DNA from: Papaver somniferum
Lineage: Eukaryota > Streptophyta > Magnoliopsida > Ranunculales > Papaveraceae
Direction of reading: 5' to 3'
Assembly (NCBI RefSeq): GCF_003573695.1
Contig: NC_039359.1
Location: 142,001,112 to 142,065,111, forward strand
DNA length: 64,000 nucleotides
The position numbers were made by a program, and so were the translations under genes. Within the stretch, counting starts at the first letter, position 1. Every line of letters starts with the position of its first letter. Below the pieces are notes generated by a model, which was not told the DNA's origin, ran no database searches, and saw only the letters and a program-made list of their open reading frames with translations. Shown here piece by piece: positions 58,210 to 64,000 of this stretch.

Positions 58210-58763
58210 TGTAATGACCCGTCCATTCACCGATATTGTCCCCACTTAGCCATTGCGGTTATCCGGCAGTGTGGAATTTTCAACGGGCATCACTGCGGTA
58301 ATCCGACAGAAATTTCCCGGAAGGTCGCCCATCCCTGGATTGCTCTCGCCCAAGCACGCTTAACTACAGAGTTTTCAGCCAATTCTGGAGCCAATTATGC
58401 TGAAAAAGTCTCGGTATAATGTAGACGTTCCTCGCCTCTTGTGAGACCAGTATCTGTCATAACAACCCAGCATACTCTCCCACCCGAGTACAAGCGACAC
58501 GTCCCTAGTTGTATATCAACTAACACCGATATTATTCCCACTTACCTACTGCGGTTATCCAGCAGTGTGGGAATTTTAACGGCACTACTGCGGTTATCCA
58601 GCAGCAGCTTTCCGAGAGGTCACCCCCGGCCGAGCACTCTTAACTAAGAAGTTTTTTCCCGACAACTCAATCAAGTGAACCCATCAGGCCTCGGTGATAG
58701 GAAAGGACAAATCTTTAATTATATTCCATTCGGCCAACCACTTCCGAATATTGGGCTATTACA
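58210..58763 (-). repeat. 3' LTR of Cassandra with two 5S-like modules
   Basis: 554 bp. Two 5S-like stretches on the minus strand: 58323-58374 and a shorter, decayed one at 58617-58657. The block starting CCGATATTGTCCCCACTT (about 58231) repeats in changed form at about 58525, so the LTR is an internal tandem duplication of about 295 bp. Confidence 0.9.
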
Positions 58764-58908
58764 ATACCACCACCTTAAATTGGAGCCTTCCTCGGCTCCA
58801 GAATATATATACAAGCCCAGATCTCCGACGTTCCTTGTCCCTCATGAGAAGCACCTGGACCAACCTCATCCAGCGTACCTTCACACCCTCGACAGGTGAC
58901 CCGTCGTC

Positions 58909-58921
58909 GGCTCTGATATCA
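58909..58921 (-). other. Primer binding site of Cassandra
   Basis: Minus strand TGATATCAGAGCC, close to the initiator tRNA-Met site TGGTATCAGAGCC, 2 nt from the LTR edge at 58924. Confidence 0.85.
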
Positions 58922-58923
58922 TT

Positions 58924-59505
58924 TGTAATGTCCCGTCCCTCCACCAATATTGTCCCCACTTAGCCACTGCGGTTTTCCGGTAATGTGGGGTTTTCAACGG
59001 GCATCGCTGCGGTAATCCGACAGAAATTTCTCGGGGGTCACCCATCCTTGGATTTCTCTCGCCCGAGCACGCTTAACTGCAGAGTTCTCTGCCAACTCTG
59101 GAGCCAATTGTGCTGAAAAGGCCTCGGTATAATGTAGACGTTCCTCGCCTCTTGTGAGACCAGTATCTGGCATAACAACCCAGCATACTCTCCCATCCGA
59201 GTACAAGCTACACTTCCCTAGTTGTATCTAAACTAACACGGATATTATTTTCACTTAACCACTGCGGTTATCCAGCAGTGTGGGATTTTTAACGGCACTA
59301 CTGCGGTCATCCAGCAGCAGCTTTCCGAGAGGTCACCCATCCTGCGACTACTTCGGCCGAGCACCTCCCGGCCGAGCACGCTTAACTGAGAAGTTTTTTC
59401 CCCACAACTCAGTCAAGTGAACACATCAGGCCTCGGTGATAGGAAAGGACAAATCATTAATTATATTCCATTTGGCCAACCACTGCCGAATATTGGGGTA
59501 TTACA
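58924..59505 (-). repeat. 5' LTR of Cassandra with two 5S-like modules
   Basis: 582 bp. 5S-like modules at 59036-59089 and 59331-59399. On the minus strand the first reads GTTAAGCGTGCTCGGGCGAG followed by GGATGGGTGACC, matching the A-box, intermediate element and C-box of the 5S rRNA internal promoter. The second has an extra small duplication of GGCCGAGCAC near 59355-59380. Confidence 0.9.
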
Positions 59506-60159
59506 CTAGTGGTCCAGTACTTGATTCTTTTTGAATATTTAGTGGATTTGACCACTACACCAAATTCCCGGATTAGTAACAGGAATTCGTAACGGCTTTG
59601 TAGTCGTTACAAAATTCTCGTTACAAAAGGCCGTTACGAAAATTTAGTAACAAGTGGTAGCCGTTACTAATTTTTAAAATATTTGTAACAAGGCAGAACC
59701 GTTACGAATATTTTTATAGGCATGCGAGTCACACGCTTGGTCACACTTGGGTCGTGACACCTTTAAAATGTGCGTGTGCCATTCACATGCATGGCATTAT
59801 GTTTATACCCACGATGAGTTATACCAGAGGATATTTCCTCCCATGCGTGTGCGATTCACATGCGTGCTTTTGAGGATATCTCAGTTGTTCGACAGATCGG
59901 GATTCATTTTCAGTTTTTTATTTTCTCTCTTCTGCTCCTGCTCTTTCCTCTCCTCTCCTCTCAGGCGATAAAACCCTAGTTTTATCACAGAAATCGTTGA
60001 TTGTTGATGAATGAATCTGTATAGATGATGAGAGTGATGATGTAATTGTTGATGTACGAAGGAGAAAAAGTAGGAATTTTAGGTTCATTGTGTGAGGTGA
60101 TGAATCAGGGAGAGAGTTAGGGTTAGGGTTTATTCTTGAGGTGAAGAAATCATGAGAAG

Positions 60160-60236
60160 ATGATGGATCTGTTGAGAACGCAAGTGATTCTTGGCGGTGC
60201 TGTTAAATCAAGTGTGGATTCAACTTGGCAGAAATG
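60160..60236 (+). pseudogene. Exon-like coding piece in the CACTA element, product unknown
   Basis: An ATG at 60160 opens MMDLLRTQVILGGAVKSSVD and continues STWQK to a consensus donor AAATG/GTAAGTTGA at 60236. After the acceptor TTCTGTGTTCAG (near 60402) the frame continues WITKETIEDGDRV and stops. Upstream there is leader-like sequence with AAACCCTAG. I do not recognise the protein. The clean splice sites suggest captured host exons. Confidence 0.45.
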
Positions 60237-62137
60237 GTAAGTTGATTTAGGGTTTCTCAGATTAATTCTGATTTGTGTGTAATTAATTTATAAAATGAAT
60301 AGTGTTTGAGGGGTTTGTTATTAATTGAAGTATGGATAAATGTTTAGGGGTTTCTTCTTTTTTGGGTTCCCCAATTTAGTTACCAGGGTTTTCTGTGTTC
60401 AGGATTACAAAAGAAACAATTGAAGATGGTGATAGAGTTTGATTGATTATGTTGTTACCGATGAGAGAGGAGTGAACATGTATGAAGATTTGCAGATAGG
60501 ATTGGTATTTTGTATGTAGAAGAAGGAGTTGAAGAAAAACTATGTGCAACTAAGGATCCAACATGTGAGATTTTATTTTTTGTAAAAAAAATAGTTTTTT
60601 GTTTGTTGATATATCACTGTGTGTGTTTTAATTGCAACTATTTTTCTTGTTGTTGTTGCAGAAGAAGAGGGGAGTTAGTAAGAAGCTAATGTTGCCTGCC
60701 AACTCTTTTGATTATTTAATGTGTTGTTTGCTGTGATGATGGAAGGAGGTATAGCTGAAATGGGTGTTTGTTTGAGCATTTACAACTGAGTTAGGTGGTG
60801 AATTGAAATTGCAGGAAGGATGAAAGGAGGTAGCTGAAATAAGTGCTTGGTTCTTGTGATGCAGTTTGAGGTCATAAAGAAGGATTTCTAGGTCAAAGAG
60901 TAGTGATGTTGTATTATATGATAACAGAATGAGTTGCAGAATGGCGGCTGTTTGGATGTGAATTGTCGGGAATAACAGAATGAGTTGCAGCTGGGATTGC
61001 AACTAGATGAACATTGCAGGGAAGTAATTGAATCTGCATAATGATGCTCTAAATGGGAGTTCCAGTTGAAGCTGAATGGAAACTGCAGGTATATTGATAG
61101 TTTCGTTTCCATTAAATTCTAATACTTATTTATTTATGTTTTTTTTTATAGTGGATTGATGATTTTATGTTTTTTGGTTTTGATTTTATAGATGTGAAGA
61201 AGAAGTGGGAGAGTAGTTCATGGGGTAGGAAGCTGCTTGAGTAGTAACATTTATATGATAAGATGCTTGGATTTATAACATGTCCATGGTTTTGTCTGTG
61301 TGTTTGATTTTATATAAGTGGTTGTCTTACCAAGATCAAAGTTGGATTTAAATGCAGGGAAAGTATGGAATTGTGGAGTTTCTGTTGTGAGATGGATGGA
61401 GGATATGAAGGATAAGGAAATGGTGGTTCTACTGAGAAAGGTCTAGAAACAGGCATTGCCTTTCCTACAGGTTTCTTTCTAAATTTATACAACCTTTTCC
61501 TTACCATTTTTTGTTTTAAGCTGCAACCATTTAATAAAAATGTTTCTTGTTTTAAGTTGCATCCATGGAATTATAGGGTTGCATCTCATTGTACACCTAA
61601 CACTGGTGATAAGAATGTGTTCATGAGAATGTAGTCTTTAATTTGGTTGTGTGCAGGCATTCATCAAATCACAGAAACCAAGGGCTTAAATCAAGAGGTT
61701 TCAAGTCAAATTCAAGCGAAGGATAGGTATATGGATTTGTTTTTATTTTCTTTTTCCCATTTTCTAGAACTGCTAGTTTTGCCAGTTACTGAATACTCAA
61801 ACCAGATTACGGTTAGAAACATTGTATTGAAAGAGTCAACTATGACAGTAAGTTTTAAACTTTGTGCATTTAACAATGCCCTCCATGAATGCAGTTTTTT
61901 TTGTTTTCTCCTTCTATCCATTTTACTTCTCTTTTCTTCTCTTTTCGATGTGACAATGAACATGTTCCTTGGACAAGGTTCTTTATCTTTTTTTCTCATT
62001 ATGTTTTGGTTTCTTTCGATGGCTCTCTAACATAACATTCCTTTTCTTGTAAGGATTACTATGTGCTTTGTTGTGTAATAAGTAAGATTTCCGATGTCCA
62101 AACTTGATCTTATTTAAGGTGATATTGTTTTTTCCAG

Positions 62138-62281
62138 GTGTTTGAACCATTCGGGCCGTGGATCTGGTGCCTCTTGACCAGAGACTGGACAGTGCAAAGG
62201 GTTCGGTTTTGTCGTCTTGAAGATGCTAGAACTGCTCAGAGTTTGAATGGGAAATTCAACATTGCAGGGAGGATCATCAAG
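62138..62281 (+). pseudogene. Captured RRM exon resembling RBM39/CC1-type splicing factor
   Basis: A pyrimidine-rich acceptor TTGTTTTTTCCAG precedes the exon, and AAG/GTGGGC follows at 62281/62282. The first codons read VFEPFGP, the end reads RLEDARTAQSLNGKFNIAGR IIKV, both typical of the second RRM of RBM39-like (CC1-like) splicing factors. The centre (LLTRDWTVQRVRF) is out of frame; in the next frame VDLVPLDQ can be read, so small indels have broken it. In the host the domain would bind RNA or splicing partners; here it is a relic inside a transposon. Confidence 0.75.
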
Positions 62282-62390
62282 GTGGGCAACTACCTTTTTT
62301 TGACTGGACTTAGGAACTTTCAGTTCATCATTTATTTGTATATGTGTGGGTGGATTTTGTTCTGTTATATGTGAATGCACAGGGGACTTC

Positions 62391-62780
62391 TCGCAAGGTC
62401 AGCTGAAGCAGCAGTAGCCAGCTGGGGAAATATCAATCCCTGGTAAGTACTTCACTTGGTTATATTTGTACTATAAAGTTTAAGAGGCGTGGTTTCTGAC
62501 CTTCAATTTATACTTGCGAGGTATTATGCTGGTGGGAAGTGAACTACAACTGGATTGGCATCAACTTGTGTACCTACTAGAATACCGGGTAAGTACTTAA
62601 CTTGTATATTTCTAGATTCCATGTTTCTTACGGGACTTTTGTTTGTTGCGCGTGCGAGAGAGCTTATGGACTTTGGTTTGTTTCAGGACCAATTACAATG
62701 ATGGCCTGGATCAGTGGTTGCAGTTTCAGTTGAAGCTCTTGATGACTAAATCATGGGCTTGTTCTTATTACAAAACCACA
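62391..62780 (+). other. Further exon-like pieces in the CACTA element
   Basis: Segments bounded by splice-like AG and GTAAGT sites follow the RRM exon: about 62391-62441 (acceptor AATGCACAG, donor CCTG/GTAAGTAC), a piece ending near 62588 (CCGG/GTAAGTAC), and about 62689-62779 (acceptor TTGTTTCAG, donor CACAG/TAAGTA). They code for nothing I recognise. Confidence 0.4.
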
Positions 62781-63259
62781 GTAAGTATTTCTCATTGTTC
62801 TTCTCCCCAATTTATATTTTTTTGAAGTTTTGTCTGCTTTTAACATAGGTTGATATATATGCTTAGGAAGTTTAAACTTAGCAGATACTTTTCATCTATA
62901 ACTTTATGCATGGATTTCGAACTTGAAGTTTTAAGATTTGCAGCTTCAAGTTGGTTTATCAGCTCTAGCTGTCAACATAGAAAATTTGCAGTAAATTTCT
63001 ATGTACAGTCTAAGTTATATAAATTTGTGAACATAGGAATTTCTATGAACTGATACTTATGGGAATTTGTATACATTCCCCTACTATTTGATACTTAGAA
63101 TAATTTAAATCCTATTTTGTATGAATCCTTTGTATGAATCCATTTGAGTGTGATAAGAATTGATTGAAAAAAATATTGTTTATTGTGAAGGATAAATGAA
63201 AGGTGTATGCAGGTGGTTATTTTAAATTCCGGCGTATTCCGGCCGAGAATGAGCTGCCG

Positions 63260-63321
63260 GTCAACCTTGACCTGGTCAAAATTGGTCATTGCTGACTGAT
63301 TTTGACCAGGTCAAGGTTGAC
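63260..63321. repeat. Long perfect inverted repeat in the CACTA element
   Basis: Arms of 23 bp at 63260-63282 and 63299-63321 (starting GTCAACCTTGACCTGG) are exact reverse complements with a 16-nt spacer. It lies just inside the right subterminal repeat zone. Confidence 0.9.
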
Positions 63322-63830
63322 TGGCAGTAATTTTTTTACTGTTGCAAAAAATTCGTAACGGCTTCAGCTTGTTACAACGTTCTGTTACTAAATAAATTCG
63401 TAACGGCTGTCGCATGTTACGACAGTGCCACGTAGTAACGGCTCTTCGCTGTTACAAGAGCCGTTACAAAAAAAAATCGTAACGGCTGCTGGGCCGTTAC
63501 AAAAATATTGTAGCACCCCTTTTCGTAACGGTCTGGAACAGTTACAACCCCGATTCGTAACGCTCAATAACCGTTTCGAATCGGAAAAAATGGTGTAGTG
63601 GACGGAATCGGTTCCAAATAAAACTTAACACAATTAGTTAGTGACTGTATTAACTGTCCGAATAATTCGCGTTTCCGTATAAACCGCGAATTATGCAAGA
63701 AACCCAAAAAAACTGCGAACAGATGTCGGGGTTTCAGTTGAACGCCGAAAAATCACGTATCTGTTTGATACAGAATAATTCGCGAATGATTCGCGTATCA
63801 TTCGCGAATTTACTAACTTGGACTATCAAC

Positions 63831-64000
63831 TTCCACTTGATATGGGACCCACCTTTTTTCCACTACTTTTTTGAATTATGGTGGAGATACCACGTCACAC
63901 TATATTATTTAGTTGTCTAACCACGGAGGGTGCAAGCTAATGTCCATGCCAAAATATGATGGGTGTCATACAGGTATACCAACTATTTTTTGGCAGCTAA
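63831..64000. other. Target DNA right of the Mutator-like element, nothing recognised
   Basis: This continues the sequence interrupted at 57913. No gene or element end is visible before the window edge. Confidence 0.5.

Larger units (their letters stand above)
58210..59505 (-). mobile_element. Cassandra-type TRIM retrotransposon
   Basis: Two LTRs (58210-58763 and 58924-59505) both start TGTAATG and end ATTACA; a 160-bp non-coding internal region lies between. A primer binding site on the minus strand (58909-58921) and 5S-rRNA-like sequence in the LTRs identify Cassandra. Flanks TTAGT (58205-58209) and CTAGT (59506-59510) are a 5-bp duplication with one mismatch. It codes for nothing and depends on other elements for movement. 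Confidence 0.92.
59553..63600. mobile_element. CACTA (En/Spm-like) transposon carrying captured exon-like sequence
   Basis: Inverted ends CACTACACCA and TGGTGTAGTG with perfect 3-bp duplications GAC (59550-59552 and 63601-63603). Subterminal repeats of CGTAACGGC and GTTAC type lie at about 59578-59730 and 63345-63580, the likely transposase binding sites. No transposase motif was seen in the 4048 bp, so it is non-autonomous. The interior has splice-site-flanked exon-like pieces, including an RRM fragment. Confidence 0.93.
57914..63821. mobile_element. Mutator-like MITE split by a Cassandra TRIM and a CACTA element
   Basis: Perfect 9-bp direct repeats ACTATCAAC (57905-57913 and 63822-63830) flank imperfect inverted ends CCTAGTTAGCAATTCGGAAT and CCAAGTTAGTAAATTCGCGAA. 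A 9-bp target duplication is characteristic of Mutator-like elements. Removing Cassandra (58210-59505) and the CACTA element (59553-63600) with their duplications leaves about 550 bp with no coding potential, so it is a non-autonomous MITE. Confidence 0.75.

Noticed and set aside
58323..59399. 5S rRNA-like sequences, considered as rRNA genes
   Set aside because: They are incomplete, lie in pairs inside two LTRs next to a primer binding site, and fit a Cassandra TRIM.
57720..63990. Similar words (GGTGTCATAC, CACGG…GGAC) on both sides of the Mutator-like element, considered as a further enclosing element
   Set aside because: The matches are short and not clearly inverted; no ends could be defined.

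Overview
This window is plant nuclear DNA made almost entirely of transposable elements nested inside one another. I see no intact host protein-coding gene. The combination of Sire-type Ty1/copia, Tat, Athila and small chromodomain Ty3/gypsy elements, a Cassandra TRIM, a CACTA transposon and a Mutator-like MITE fits a large, repeat-rich eudicot genome. The LTR families remind me of poppy-type (Papaveraceae) sequence, but that is an impression and not a demonstrated assignment.

Left part (1 to about 16.2 kb): a decayed Tat-lineage Ty3/gypsy element on the minus strand, with its 5' LTR near 14.3-16.2 kb and its 3' end beyond the window edge. Its polyprotein (truncated gag, protease, reverse transcriptase, two RNase H domains, integrase) is one reading frame from 14205 down to 11005, broken only by stop codons. 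A Sire-type copia element on the minus strand (Sire-A, 3032-11004) then interrupts it exactly inside the second RNase H. Past the integrase lies an antisense coding remnant (293-1195) that resembles the C-terminal part of plant-mobile-domain proteins.

Middle part (16.2-51.7 kb): an old copia LTR-like sequence carries a solo gypsy LTR (17177-19581, duplication GCAGT) and a 29-kb Sire-type element on the plus strand (Sire-B, 20629-49958, duplication ACATC). Sire-B itself holds an Athila-lineage element inserted in its 5' LTR (22954-38031, minus, duplication GTGGT) and a small chromodomain Ty3/gypsy element near its 3' end (41667-46853, minus, duplication GTCTA). A truncated copia LTR in the opposite orientation follows (50545-51736).

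Right part (51.7-64 kb): a low-coding stretch with a plausible TATA box and first exon of a minus-strand gene, a roughly 122-bp tandem repeat, a 34-bp palindrome and two copia remnants. It ends in a Mutator-like MITE (57914-63821, 9-bp duplication ACTATCAAC) that was split by a Cassandra TRIM whose LTRs each hold two 5S-rRNA-like modules, and by a CACTA element (59553-63600, duplication GAC) that carries captured exon-like host sequence, including an RRM exon resembling RBM39/CC1-type splicing factors.

Element boundaries rest on TG...CA or CACTA termini, target-site duplications, primer binding sites and polypurine tracts read directly in the sequence. Lineage names rest on my recognition of protein motifs; no database search was run.
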